Source: Spirochaetota bacterium (lineage in GTDB: Bacteria > Spirochaetota > B62-G9 > DRHN01). From it: a stretch of DNA of 41,974 bases. Below the pieces are notes generated by a model that saw only the letters and a list, made by a program, of their open reading frames with translations, ran no database searches and was not told the DNA's origin. Both the position numbers and the translations under genes were made by a program. The DNA is taken from NCBI GenBank assembly GCA_016934265.1, contig JAFGTF010000022.1, positions 73,172 through 115,145 on the forward strand. Direction: 5' to 3'. This document shows, in pieces, positions 1-7,456 of this stretch (position 1 is its first letter; the number at the start of each line of letters is the position of its first letter).

Positions 1-501
1 AAACCCCGAAAGTCTCTTTCTCACTTCGCGCGCAGTCCTGCCGTACCCGACCAGCCCGAACGTTTTTCCCGCAGTTCGGAATACCGGGTATCTCGGGCCG
101 AGGTCCCACTCTCCGCGTCTCACCAGCCTGTCCCTCAGAGGAACCCGCCGGATGAGAGAAAGAAGCAGTGCAATCGCATGGTCCGCAACCTCGCCGGTGC
201 AGTAGTCCGGAACTGAGGTAACCACGACTCCGTACTTCGTCGCCTGGCTGATGTCCACGTTGTCGCATCCCGCGCCGTATCGGCATACCGCCATAAGACC
301 CGGAAGAGACCTGAACGCATGCTCGCCCATCGGCGTCTGGCGCAGCAGCACGGCGTTCGCACCGGCGCACTGTTCGACGATGTCCCGTTCGCTTTCACAG
401 TGCGCGAAATAGAGAGCTCCCCCGTTTGCTTCCACGATCCGCATCTCCTCTTCGTAGTCCGGATAGCTTTGTTCCGCCACGAAAACCTTGAAAGACGCCA
501 T
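1..501 (-). CDS. D-2-hydroxyacid dehydrogenase (3' part cut by window edge)
   Basis: The reading frame starts at ATG 501 (complement), six bases after a good AAGGAG, and is still open at base 1, so only the N-terminal 167 residues are present. It begins MASFKVFVAEQSYPDYEEEM. Further on it has VCRYGAGCDNVD, TSVPDYCTGEVADHAIAL and, near the window edge, the nucleotide-binding start GLVGYGRTA. This is the order seen in D-isomer-specific 2-hydroxyacid dehydrogenases (phosphoglycerate dehydrogenase, hydroxypyruvate or lactate dehydrogenases), which reduce 2-oxoacids with NAD(P)H in the cytoplasm. The catalytic Arg, Glu and His lie in the missing part, so substrate cannot be assigned. It is transcribed divergently from the nuclease gene at 559. 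Confidence 0.85.
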   Translation of the reverse strand, partial: MASFKVFVAEQSYPDYEEEMRIVEANGGALYFAHCESERDIVEQCAGANAVLLRQTPMGEHAFRSLPGLMAVCRYGAGCDNVDISQATKYGVVVTSVPDYCTGEVADHAIALLLSLIRRVPLRDRLVRRGEWDLGPRYPVFRTAGKTFGLVGYGRTAREVRKRLSGF

Positions 502-520
502 TTTCTTCTCCTTATCTCCC

Positions 521-549
521 TTGCAGCGGGAATATCGCGCTGCTATACT
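521..549 (+). promoter_or_regulatory. Promoter of the nuclease gene (near-leaderless)
   Basis: TTGCAG (521-526), a 17-bp spacer and TATACT (544-549) form a good sigma-70-type promoter. The expected start of transcription, about 556, is within a few bases of the ATG at 559 and no Shine-Dalgarno sequence can be seen, so the mRNA is probably leaderless or almost so. Confidence 0.6.
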
Positions 550-558
550 ATTTATCGG

Positions 559-1119
559 ATGAACTCCAAAAGCCCCAAAATGAAAAGAGTTATACGCGTA
601 CGAACAATCCGGCTTATCGTTCTGCCGCTGATACTGCTGTTTGTGCTTGCTGCAGGGAGGAGGCGGGAAACTCAGACCGGTGAGATAAGAATCCGCCGCC
701 TCTTTTTGGAAGTGCTGGACGGCGATACGGTCCGCTATCGCGGGACCCCAATGAGGTTTTTGGGGGTGGATACGCCGGAGCTCAAGAACCCCGCCCACGG
801 CTTCTATAAAGATCAGCCGTATGGGAGGGAGGCCGCGAACTTCACCCGCATGGAGATAAAAAAGGCAAAGGTCGTCACCTGCCGCACCGACGGCCGTGAT
901 GTGTACGACAGGCTCCTCGTGCACCTGTTCGTGGACGGGTACCCGCTCTCGCTTCTTATAGTGGAAGCGGGGATGGGCTACGAGACGGTATCGGCGTTCG
1001 GAGACGGCGGGTTTCCGGAGATCTCGGAACGGATACTCGAAGCGTCCCGGAGCGCGGGATGCCTTCCGTTCGAAAATCCGTATCTCTGGCGGAGGAAGAA
1101 CCGGCTCGGTCCTCAGTAG
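559..1119 (+). CDS. Thermonuclease-like (SNase fold) nuclease, secreted or membrane-anchored
   Basis: A 186-residue protein. Residues about 9-35 are a basic stretch followed by a hydrophobic segment (LIVLPLILLFVLAA), which acts as a signal peptide or N-terminal anchor. The rest is a staphylococcal-nuclease domain: VLDGDTVRY, then RFLGVDTPE with the catalytic Arg, the Ca-binding Asp-Thr and the catalytic Glu, and later YDRLLVHLFVDG with the second catalytic Arg. The family cleaves DNA or RNA using calcium. The start at 559 was chosen because a promoter lies right before it; a second ATG at 580 (MKRV) is possible. The frame stays open upstream to 319, but that part is antisense to the dehydrogenase gene. 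The last 7 bases overlap the end of the convergent kinase gene. Confidence 0.85.
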   Translation: MNSKSPKMKRVIRVRTIRLIVLPLILLFVLAAGRRRETQTGEIRIRRLFLEVLDGDTVRYRGTPMRFLGVDTPELKNPAHGFYKDQPYGREAANFTRMEIKKAKVVTCRTDGRDVYDRLLVHLFVDGYPLSLLIVEAGMGYETVSAFGDGGFPEISERILEASRSAGCLPFENPYLWRRKNRLGPQ

Positions 1120-2774
1120 CTGAATCCGCTCTCTCCGATGAATTCGCGCAGGATGGAGGTTCTCGGTACCTTCTCGGATGTGATATAGAGAAAGTTGTCG
1201 AGGAAGTGGAGAAGGCGCTTTGCAACGGAGTACAGCTCGTCGTCCTCGTCGATATCCTTCAAAAGCGGCTGCGCGTACCCCTTGAGCACCGACATCTCGT
1301 ACACGAGGGAGGAGTTGAACATGATGTCCGCCTCTTCTCCGAACGGAAAGATGTTCCGGTCCTCCGCCCGCCTGACCTCGGGCCACAGGCCGATCGTTTC
1401 CCTCGCGCTGTATCCGCGGAACTGGCTGTCCCGCACGATCCTGCGCAGAAGACGTACGGTGGAGGTCGGGATCCTGTTGATGACGTCGATGTTGAGCTGG
1501 GTGAGAACGCTCACGTAGATCTTGTACTTTTGTTCCCTGTTTATATACGGTGTCAGCTTCTCGTTGAGGGCGTGGATCCCCTCAATGATAACGACCTGGT
1601 TTTCCAAGAGCCTGACGTTTCTTCCCTCCTGCTGCCGCGATCCGGTTTTGAACTCGTATTTCGGCACGGTGACGGCTTTTCCGTCGAGCAGCGCGTTCAG
1701 ATGCGCATTGATGAGGTCGATATCGAGGGAGTTCAGGCTTTCGAGGTCGGTTGTTCCCGCTTCTGTTTTCGGCATCCGTTCTCTCGGGAGGTAGTAGTTG
1801 TCTAAGGAGATGACCTCGGGCGCAATGCCGTTCGCGAGAAGCTGTACGGTGAGCCGCTTCGCGAATGTGGTCTTCCCGCTCGATGTCGGCCCTGCGAGAA
1901 GGATTATTCTCCTCTTCGAGGCGTTTTTCGTGATGATGTCGGCGATCTGGGCGATCTTCTTCTCGTGGAGCCCTTCGGTTACCCATACGAGGTTGTCGAT
2001 CTTTCTCTCTATGATGAGGCGGTTGAGCTTACCCGCAGAGTCGACGTCGAGTATCCTGCTCCACTCGCGCTGCTCAGAGTAGATCTGGAAAAGTTTTTTC
2101 TGCTCCGCGGCTTCCGGGAGCCTGGTGGGGTCCGTCGTTTCCGGAAACAGAAGCACGAGACCCGGGGGGTAGTAGCGGAGGCCGAAGACCTTCAGGTATC
2201 CGGCGCTCGGAACCACCGGGCCCTGGGCGAGGTTGACGCACTCGCCGAGCCTGTATACGGTCGTCTTCGACCTGTCGGAGTATTTGAGCAGGTAGTAGCG
2301 GTCCCATGCGCCTATCTCCTCAAGAAGGTCAAGCGCATCCTCGACCTCGTACTCGTACTTTTCGAACGGGAGGTTTTTCTCCACAATCTCCCGCATTCTT
2401 TCTTCGAGACGGCGTACCGTTTCACAGGCGAGCGGTTTCCCGTCGATATAGGAGAAAAAGAAACCCTTGTTGAGAGAGTGCTCCACCTTCAGGAGTGCGT
2501 TTTTCGGACCGCGGTCTATAAAGGCCGCGTGGAGGAGGATCGACAGGCTCTTGCTGTAGATGTTGAGACCCTCTTCGTGGCGGGTCGAGAGAAACCGCAC
2601 GGAGCAGTTTCGCGTGAGAGGATACTCGAGACCCATGAGACGGTTGTTATACAGCGCACCGACCACCGGCACGAGAGGCTCTTCAAAAACCCCCACAAGC
2701 GTTTTCAGCTCGAGCAGGGTCGTTTTTTCGGCCACCTCGATCCTGCCGTGACGGTCGATGTCGACGCTGATCAT
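1113..2774 (-). CDS. Nucleoside (uridine-type) kinase with TGS/ThrRS-like N-terminal part
   Basis: A 553-residue protein. Residues about 1-65 resemble a TGS domain and about 65-220 resemble the second additional domain of threonyl-tRNA synthetase. After a linker comes a P-loop kinase of the uridine kinase/phosphoribulokinase group: GPTSSGKTT at about 295-303, ISLDNYYLPR after it, and VVIIEGIHALN as a Walker-B-like strand. This fused architecture is known in Treponema, Thermotoga and clostridia, where the protein is annotated as a nucleoside or uridine kinase for pyrimidine salvage; its true substrate is not certain. The ATG at 2774 is preceded by a strong GGGGGAGGAGAGG. It is divergent from the membrane protein gene at 2898 and overlaps the nuclease gene tail by 7 bases. 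Confidence 0.85.
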   Translation of the reverse strand: MISVDIDRHGRIEVAEKTTLLELKTLVGVFEEPLVPVVGALYNNRLMGLEYPLTRNCSVRFLSTRHEEGLNIYSKSLSILLHAAFIDRGPKNALLKVEHSLNKGFFFSYIDGKPLACETVRRLEERMREIVEKNLPFEKYEYEVEDALDLLEEIGAWDRYYLLKYSDRSKTTVYRLGECVNLAQGPVVPSAGYLKVFGLRYYPPGLVLLFPETTDPTRLPEAAEQKKLFQIYSEQREWSRILDVDSAGKLNRLIIERKIDNLVWVTEGLHEKKIAQIADIITKNASKRRIILLAGPTSSGKTTFAKRLTVQLLANGIAPEVISLDNYYLPRERMPKTEAGTTDLESLNSLDIDLINAHLNALLDGKAVTVPKYEFKTGSRQQEGRNVRLLENQVVIIEGIHALNEKLTPYINREQKYKIYVSVLTQLNIDVINRIPTSTVRLLRRIVRDSQFRGYSARETIGLWPEVRRAEDRNIFPFGEEADIMFNSSLVYEMSVLKGYAQPLLKDIDEDDELYSVAKRLLHFLDNFLYITSEKVPRTSILREFIGESGFSY

Positions 2775-2897
2775 GGCCTCTCCTCCCCCTGTTCTTGGAA
2801 ATATATAATATAACCACCCTCACAACCCTAAAAAAGGATTATCCTCGCGCTGTTGTTTTGCTCTATATTACTACTATCACTTTCGAAAAGCCGTGTT

Positions 2898-3989
2898 ATG
2901 ACGAGATCCACACGAATCAAGTTCCGTCTTCTCGCGCTGAGCAATGTGAGAAGTCTCGTTATGCTCAACGTGCTGTTTTTTATCCCCACCCTTCTTTTCT
3001 GTTACTCGCTCGTACGGATCGTTCCCGTAATGCTCTCCTATATCAATACGCTGAACGTCTCGGTGCTGAGCGCCGCCGCGGAGTATGACAAACTCGTCGT
3101 CGCGGTGATATCGCCCGCGGCCCGGCGGGAGGCGGCGGGCGGCCGTTCGGCACGGAGCGTCCTGCAGTCGGCGGGCACCGAAGAAAAATACGAGGACGGC
3201 AGGGAGCACGTGTACGTGTTCGCACGCAAGGATTTCAGAGGCGTCCGTTCGCATGTCTTCCGAAACGACGGCGAAGCGCTGCGAAGACGCGCGATCGGGA
3301 CGGCGGAAGTTCCGCTTTCGAACGAGCCGGCGGTCGTGAGGGACAAGGAGGGAAGAACGGTAGCGACGGTGAGGGTCGAGAGCATGAAACAGGGATCGGT
3401 CGAGGTGCTCTTTTACCGGGCCAAACCGCTTTTACCGACGGCACGGCCCCTGCTACATCTTTTATTACTCCTTACAGGCTGGACGGCCGTCTCCGGCGCG
3501 CTCGGCGGGATCAACGATTATACCCAGCGGGTCGTCTTTCACGAGCCGAAGGGTTTCAGGTACCTTCTTCACGCGGTTCGAAAGCATTTCGGCCGGTCGC
3601 TTTTAGTGTCCCTCTTCTTCAGCGTGACCATCGGCGCGGTCTGTGCCAATATCTACTTCTACATCTTCCTCGTTGCGAGCGACGTTTCCGTGTTCATCGC
3701 AGCCATAAACGTCTGGATGCTGCTCTTCTTCCTGCTCGTATTGTTCTGGGTATATCCGCTGCTCGTGCTGGACTCAGACGAGTCTGTCTGGCGGATCATG
3801 AAAAAGTCGCTCTTCGTGAGTTTCGACAACTTCACCTTTACCCTGCGGGGTATCGGTATACTGATCCTCATCCTGATTATTTCCTGCTTCACCCTCCTGC
3901 TGTTTCCGGGGATATCCTTCTTTTTCGGGTTCGTCAATACCGCGCTGAAAGAGGTGTCCTCCCGCTACTCCCGTCTCGACGTCGCGTGA
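2898..3989 (+). CDS. Polytopic membrane protein of unknown function
   Basis: A 363-residue protein that I do not assign to a family. It begins MTRSTRIKFRLLALSNVRSL and has a hydrophobic segment at about residues 21-45, then a polar extracytoplasmic-looking region of about 120 residues rich in Arg and Ala (res. 60-180). Next come a short hydrophobic stretch (LLHLLLLLTG) and three strong membrane segments towards the C-terminus, of the types SLLVSLFFSVTIGAV, WMLLFFLLVLFWVYP and ILILILIISCFTLLLF. The C-terminal half loosely recalls DUF624-like four-helix membrane proteins, but this is a guess. Upstream frame to 2853 is open, but no ribosome site supports it. It stands alone between the kinase gene (divergent) and the aromatic operon leader. 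Confidence 0.7.
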   Translation: MTRSTRIKFRLLALSNVRSLVMLNVLFFIPTLLFCYSLVRIVPVMLSYINTLNVSVLSAAAEYDKLVVAVISPAARREAAGGRSARSVLQSAGTEEKYEDGREHVYVFARKDFRGVRSHVFRNDGEALRRRAIGTAEVPLSNEPAVVRDKEGRTVATVRVESMKQGSVEVLFYRAKPLLPTARPLLHLLLLLTGWTAVSGALGGINDYTQRVVFHEPKGFRYLLHAVRKHFGRSLLVSLFFSVTIGAVCANIYFYIFLVASDVSVFIAAINVWMLLFFLLVLFWVYPLLVLDSDESVWRIMKKSLFVSFDNFTFTLRGIGILILILIISCFTLLLFPGISFFFGFVNTALKEVSSRYSRLDVA

Positions 3990-4142
3990 GACGACGGATT
4001 TCCACTATATCGACCGCGATCCCCTGTCGCCGGGGTAACGGTAAAGACGGCCTCCAATGATACGAATATCGGGGCCCGTGCAGGACGATACCTCGGGTGG
4101 TACCTATGTGTGTACCCGTTTATTGCGGTTTGTTATTTGGTC

Positions 4143-4171
4143 TTGACACCGCACAAAAGGGATGGTAAGTT
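4143..4171 (+). promoter_or_regulatory. Promoter of the aroF-tyrA leader (attenuator) transcript
   Basis: A consensus TTGACA (4143-4148), a 17-bp spacer and TAAGTT (4166-4171) preceded by TG-N, which is an extended -10. Transcription should begin near 4178, giving a leader of about 27 bases before the leader-peptide ATG at 4206 and about 145 bases to the terminator. Confidence 0.65.
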
Positions 4172-4205
4172 GACGGTATATATAAAAGAGAAGGGAAAAC
4201 AGTAT

Positions 4206-4271
4206 ATGTTCTGCAATAGGTCGATTTCGGAATGGACGGGTGTGTATTATTATCCGAAACTGTTACGATAG
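4206..4271 (+). CDS. Leader peptide with Trp and three consecutive Tyr codons (attenuation)
   Basis: A 21-codon open frame begins with ATG 4206 and ends with TAG 4269-4271. It reads Met-Phe-Cys-Asn at the start, has Trp at codon 10 and three consecutive TAT (Tyr) codons at 14-16, followed by Pro-Lys-Leu-Leu-Arg. An AAGGG-containing purine tract lies about 10 bases before the ATG. The stop codon is about 25 bases upstream of an intrinsic terminator (4294-4322), and the first structural genes are DAHP synthase and prephenate dehydrogenase, so tyrosine is an end product of the operon. This arrangement matches classical ribosome-mediated attenuation as in trp, his and pheA leaders. A ribosome stalled at the Tyr codons would leave 4272-4276 (TGCAG) free to pair with CTGCA in the terminator's left arm; a ribosome at the stop codon would cover it. 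The five-base antiterminator pairing is short and is an inference. Confidence 0.7.
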   Translation: MFCNRSISEWTGVYYYPKLLR

Positions 4272-4293
4272 TGCAGGACTCTTGCGCGATACA

Positions 4294-4322
4294 GGGCTGC
4301 AGGGTGCTGCAGCCCTTTTTTT
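4294..4322 (+). terminator. Intrinsic terminator acting as attenuator before aroF
   Basis: A perfect 9-bp stem, GGGCTGCAG (4294-4302) with CTGCAGCCC (4307-4315), closes a GGTG tetraloop and is followed directly by a run of seven T. It follows the Tyr-rich leader peptide and precedes aroF by about 190 bases with no other gene between, so it most likely controls read-through into aroF-tyrA. It is too far from the previous gene's stop (3989) to be simply that gene's terminator. Confidence 0.85.
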
Positions 4323-4488
4323 ATAGATAACAGGAAGTACGTGAAAGGGGAAACGGCAAGCCGGCAGCGGAATCAAAATCGTAAATCCGGTTATTACTGA
4401 TTCGAATCGGTTTCGGTTGTGTGCGCTGAGAAAAACGGAACTGTCGGCGTGAATCTGTATCGTTACGGCACACGGTATGGAAATACTG

Positions 4489-4494
4489 TATAAT
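4489..4494 (+). promoter_or_regulatory. Possible second, attenuator-independent -10 box for aroF
   Basis: A perfect TATAAT lies 20 bases before the aroF ATG, just ahead of the AAGGAG ribosome site (4503-4508). No good -35 is seen at 16-18 bp, so this is only a candidate. If real, it would supply a basal level of aroF-tyrA mRNA that bypasses the attenuator. Confidence 0.25.
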
Positions 4495-4514
4495 CGAAAA
4501 AGAAGGAGCACACC

Positions 4515-5564
4515 ATGGTAGTCGTTATGGAGCCCGGATCGGGCGAAGACAGGATACAGAACGTGATAACGCATCTCAAGGAGATGGGGTTCGACGTGCA
4601 CCGCTCCGACGGGGTGAACCACACGGTACTCGGCGCGGTCGGAGACAAGACCGACGTCGACATCCGCCAGCTCGAGGTCTTGGACGGGGTGCACGAGGTA
4701 GTACGGATCTCGGAGCCGTACAAGCTCGCCTCCCGTATGTTCCGGCACGAGGACACGGTGATCAGGATAGGGGACGTCACAATCGGCGGGGAGGAGGTGA
4801 TCGTGGCAGCCGGGCCGTGCGCGGTGGAGTCGAGAGAGCAGATCATGCGCATCGCGGCCTGTGTGAGGGAATCGGGCGCGAAGCTCCTTCGCGGGGGCGC
4901 GTTCAAGCCCCGCTCATCCCCCTACTCCTTCCAGGGGCTCGGAGAGCAGGGGCTTCGCTACCTCAGGGAGGCGGCGGACGAAAACGGACTGCTCGTGATC
5001 ACGGAGGTGACGGAGATCGGACAGATAGACCTCGTAACTGAGTATGCGGACATCCTCCAGGTGGGGGCGAGGAACATGCAGAACTTCATGCTCTTAAAGC
5101 AGCTCGGGACGAAGAAGAAACCGGTGTTCCTGAAGCGGGGGATGTCATCCACGATACGGGAGTGGCTCATGGCGTCCGAGTACATACTCTCGGGCGGCAA
5201 CAGGGAGGTGATACTCTGCGAGCGGGGGATCAGGACCTTCGAGAACTACACGAGGAATACGCTCGACATATCCGCGGTCCCGGTGATAAAGAAGCTCAGC
5301 CATCTCCCCGTCTTCACCGATCCCTCGCACGGCACGGGGATACGGAACAAGGTGATCCCAATGGCGCTGGCCAGCGTGGCGGCGGGTGCGGACGGTGTCA
5401 TCGTGGAGGTGCACCACGACCCGGATCACGCCAAGTCCGACGGAGCGCAGTCGCTCTACCCGGGGCAGTTCGCCGAGATGATGATGCAGCTTCGGGCGAT
5501 CGCCCGCGCGGTGCAGCGGAGGGTCGTCGATATCGCCGATAACGGGGAGGAAAAGCGGCCGTGA
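4515..5564 (+). CDS. aroF: 3-deoxy-7-phosphoheptulonate (DAHP) synthase, type I-beta with N-terminal regulatory domain
   Basis: A 349-residue enzyme that condenses phosphoenolpyruvate with erythrose 4-phosphate, the first step of the shikimate pathway. Residues about 1-70 form the ferredoxin-like (ACT-like) regulatory domain typical of the Thermotoga-type enzyme, in which it mediates tyrosine feedback inhibition. The barrel follows: AAGPCAVES (Cys102 is the metal ligand), KLLRGGAFKPRSSPYSFQG, LQVGARNMQNF, LPVFTDPSHGTG (His metal ligand) and VEVHHDP (Glu ligand). The start has an AAGGAG seven bases upstream. The stop codon overlaps the GTG of the next gene by four bases (GTGA), so the two are translationally coupled. 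A Tyr-codon leader and terminator lie upstream, so control is likely both enzymatic and transcriptional. Confidence 0.95.
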   Translation: MVVVMEPGSGEDRIQNVITHLKEMGFDVHRSDGVNHTVLGAVGDKTDVDIRQLEVLDGVHEVVRISEPYKLASRMFRHEDTVIRIGDVTIGGEEVIVAAGPCAVESREQIMRIAACVRESGAKLLRGGAFKPRSSPYSFQGLGEQGLRYLREAADENGLLVITEVTEIGQIDLVTEYADILQVGARNMQNFMLLKQLGTKKKPVFLKRGMSSTIREWLMASEYILSGGNREVILCERGIRTFENYTRNTLDISAVPVIKKLSHLPVFTDPSHGTGIRNKVIPMALASVAAGADGVIVEVHHDPDHAKSDGAQSLYPGQFAEMMMQLRAIARAVQRRVVDIADNGEEKRP

Positions 5565-6697
5565 AACGGAATACGGATGCAACGAACGTGAAGAATCCGC
5601 CGGATGCGAAGAATCCGCCGGATTCGGTCACCGTGGTCGGGCTCGGGCTGATGGGAGGCTCGGTCTCCCTCGCGTTGCGAAAAGAGGGAATACGGGTGGT
5701 GGGGGTGAGCGGCCCGCGGTCGCTGGAAAAAGCGAAGGCGCGAGGTGCGATAGACGAGGCCTTCGGCTATGACGAGCTGGAAACTGCGGTACGAAAGAGC
5801 GCCGTGGTGTTTCTCTGCACCCCGCTTCTTCTGATGGAGACGATGCTTCCACGGGCGCTCGACTGCGCTTCAGGTGAAACGATCGTTACCGACGTGGGGA
5901 GCACGAAATCGGGCATATGCGATATTGCCGAACGGCGGCACGACGGCAAAGCGGTTTTCATAGGAGGACACCCAATGGCGGGAAGCGAGAAGCGGGGCGT
6001 CGAGAACGCGGATCCGAATCTGTTCTACGACGCGGTATGGGTCCTCACTCCGACGCGGAGGACGCCGAAACATGCGACGAACGCGCTGTCGGCCCTCATC
6101 CTGAGCGTCGGCGCGAAGGTGATGCTCCTCGATCCGGTTTTACACGACCGGATCGCCGCACGGGTAAGCCACCTCCCGCAGCTTGTCGCGGTCCTTCTCG
6201 TAAACAGTCTCGCGCGGGAGGATTCCGACCTGTTCCGGAACCTGGCGGCCGGAGGATTTCGGGACATGACGAGAATCGCCTCGTCGAGCTACGATGTCTG
6301 GAGGGACATCCTTTCGACGAATTCGGCCCGGATAAGAGAGGAGCTTCGGGCGTTCGGCGCAGAGGTCTCGACGCTTTTGGGGAACATCGACGACGAAGAG
6401 TACCTAGAAGGCGTTTTTTCACGTGCGAATGAAGAGCGCATGCGCCTGCCGAGCTACTCCAAGGGGTTCGTCGCCCCGCTGTGCGACATCCGAGTCACGG
6501 TGCCGGACAGGCCCGGCGAGCTCGCCCGTATAACCGGCGTCATCTCCGCCTGCGGCATCAACATCAAGGACATCGAGATCGTAACGGTGCGTGAGGGGGA
6601 GGGAGGCGTGCTCAGGCTCGGATTCGAAACGAAAAAAGATGCCGAGCGATCCGTCGAACTCCTTCGCGGCGCAGGCTATGAAGTCAGGGTCCTGTAA
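5561..6697 (+). CDS. tyrA: Prephenate dehydrogenase with C-terminal ACT domain
   Basis: A 378-residue protein starting at GTG 5561 inside the aroF stop. It oxidatively decarboxylates prephenate to 4-hydroxyphenylpyruvate, the tyrosine branch. The NAD-binding loop GLGLMGGSVSLAL is at about residues 27-39, and the family signatures VTDVGSTKSGI and FIGGHPMAGSEKRG follow. SRVSHLPQLVAV-type residues (ARVSHLPQ) and GGFRDMTRIA are the helical-domain motifs. Residues about 305-378 are an ACT domain (DIRVTVPDRPGELARITGVI), which typically binds tyrosine for feedback. The first 22 residues are an unusual extension containing two copies of KNPPD encoded by an 18-bp tandem duplication; the true start could lie slightly downstream, but the overlap with aroF favours GTG 5561. 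Confidence 0.93.
   Translation: MKRNTDATNVKNPPDAKNPPDSVTVVGLGLMGGSVSLALRKEGIRVVGVSGPRSLEKAKARGAIDEAFGYDELETAVRKSAVVFLCTPLLLMETMLPRALDCASGETIVTDVGSTKSGICDIAERRHDGKAVFIGGHPMAGSEKRGVENADPNLFYDAVWVLTPTRRTPKHATNALSALILSVGAKVMLLDPVLHDRIAARVSHLPQLVAVLLVNSLAREDSDLFRNLAAGGFRDMTRIASSSYDVWRDILSTNSARIREELRAFGAEVSTLLGNIDDEEYLEGVFSRANEERMRLPSYSKGFVAPLCDIRVTVPDRPGELARITGVISACGINIKDIEIVTVREGEGGVLRLGFETKKDAERSVELLRGAGYEVRVL
5591..5626 (+). repeat. 18-bp tandem duplication in the tyrA 5' end
   Basis: Two copies of an 18-bp unit (AAGAATCCGCCGGATGCG at 5591-5608 and the same with one change at 5609-5626) lie within codons 11-22 of tyrA. They add the repeated peptide KNPPD ahead of the NAD-binding domain and keep the frame. 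Confidence 0.85.
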
Positions 6698-6782
6698 CGC
6701 GCTCGCCAAGTCACGCAGAAGCCCTCGGAACGACCGTAACTGTTGCTTTGTATTTGCCCCTTTTTGTTCTATATTCATCTGT

Positions 6783-7445
6783 ATGCAACCTGTCAGGAAG
6801 ATCCTGACCCTTATTTCCGTTTTCGTGCCGCTTTTTTTAGCAAGCGCGTGCGCGACCCTGACCAGGCCGCCTGCGGCCGGGGAGCCGGGTGCGAAGGGGC
6901 TCGGGTCGTTCGAAACAAAGGAGCGGTCCCGAATAGCGGAGTATGCGGAAAGCCTCGTCGGGCAAATGCAGCTCGAGACGCTCGGGCGGTGGTTTAGAAG
7001 CGACTGCTCCGGGTACATCGTCGGGGTCTTCCGATCGCTTGGGTACAGGGTCGTGATAGAGCCCTCGCCGTTCGACAGCTCGGTATCGCAGGCGATTTTC
7101 GACACCCTGCAGCGCCGCAGGCTCGTTTACACGGGCCGAAGGCCCCTCATAGGAGACCTCGCCTTCTTCAAGGGCACCACGGAAAAAAGGCGGTATTTGA
7201 TATCACACATCGGTATCGTCACCGGAGTGGAGGAGGACGGGACCGTGGAGATCGTTCACTACACGAGCTCACGCGGCGTACAGACGCTCAGGATGAACCT
7301 GAGAACACCGGGTGTATATAAAGACCGCAGGGGCCGGGTGATAAACGACTTTTTGAAAAAAGGCCCCGGGGACACGCTCAGCGGCCAGCTGTTCTACGCG
7401 TACGGGAATCTGTTTCGGCACGTCGCGGACCGTCGCCGTCTGTAG
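6783..7445 (+). CDS. NlpC/P60-family lipoprotein (probable peptidoglycan peptidase)
   Basis: A 220-residue protein with an N-terminal hydrophobic signal (residues 7-22) ending LASACAT, a relaxed spirochaete-type lipobox with Cys23. The papain-like NlpC/P60 core is visible: catalytic Cys75 in RSDCSGYI, His142 in LISHIGIV and a third polar residue His159 in VEIVHYTS, in the right order and spacing. GDLAFF before the His is also typical. Such enzymes cleave peptide stems of peptidoglycan (gamma-D-Glu-diamino acid bonds). No Shine-Dalgarno is seen; a TATATT at 6770-6775 lies just seven bases before the ATG, so the mRNA may be leaderless. The J-domain gene begins 11 bases after the stop and is probably co-transcribed. 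Confidence 0.85.
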   Translation: MQPVRKILTLISVFVPLFLASACATLTRPPAAGEPGAKGLGSFETKERSRIAEYAESLVGQMQLETLGRWFRSDCSGYIVGVFRSLGYRVVIEPSPFDSSVSQAIFDTLQRRRLVYTGRRPLIGDLAFFKGTTEKRRYLISHIGIVTGVEEDGTVEIVHYTSSRGVQTLRMNLRTPGVYKDRRGRVINDFLKKGPGDTLSGQLFYAYGNLFRHVADRRRL

Positions 7446-7456
7446 GGGTTATCGAA

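Noticed and set aside
4094-4124. Terminator for the membrane protein gene (CGGG...CCCG followed by TTTATT)
   Set aside because: The stem is only seven pairs with a three-base bulge and there is no real T-run, so it is too weak to call.
4178-4330. T-box or riboswitch upstream of aroF
   Set aside because: No T-box sequence or known aptamer core was seen; the Tyr-rich short frame plus terminator explains the region better.
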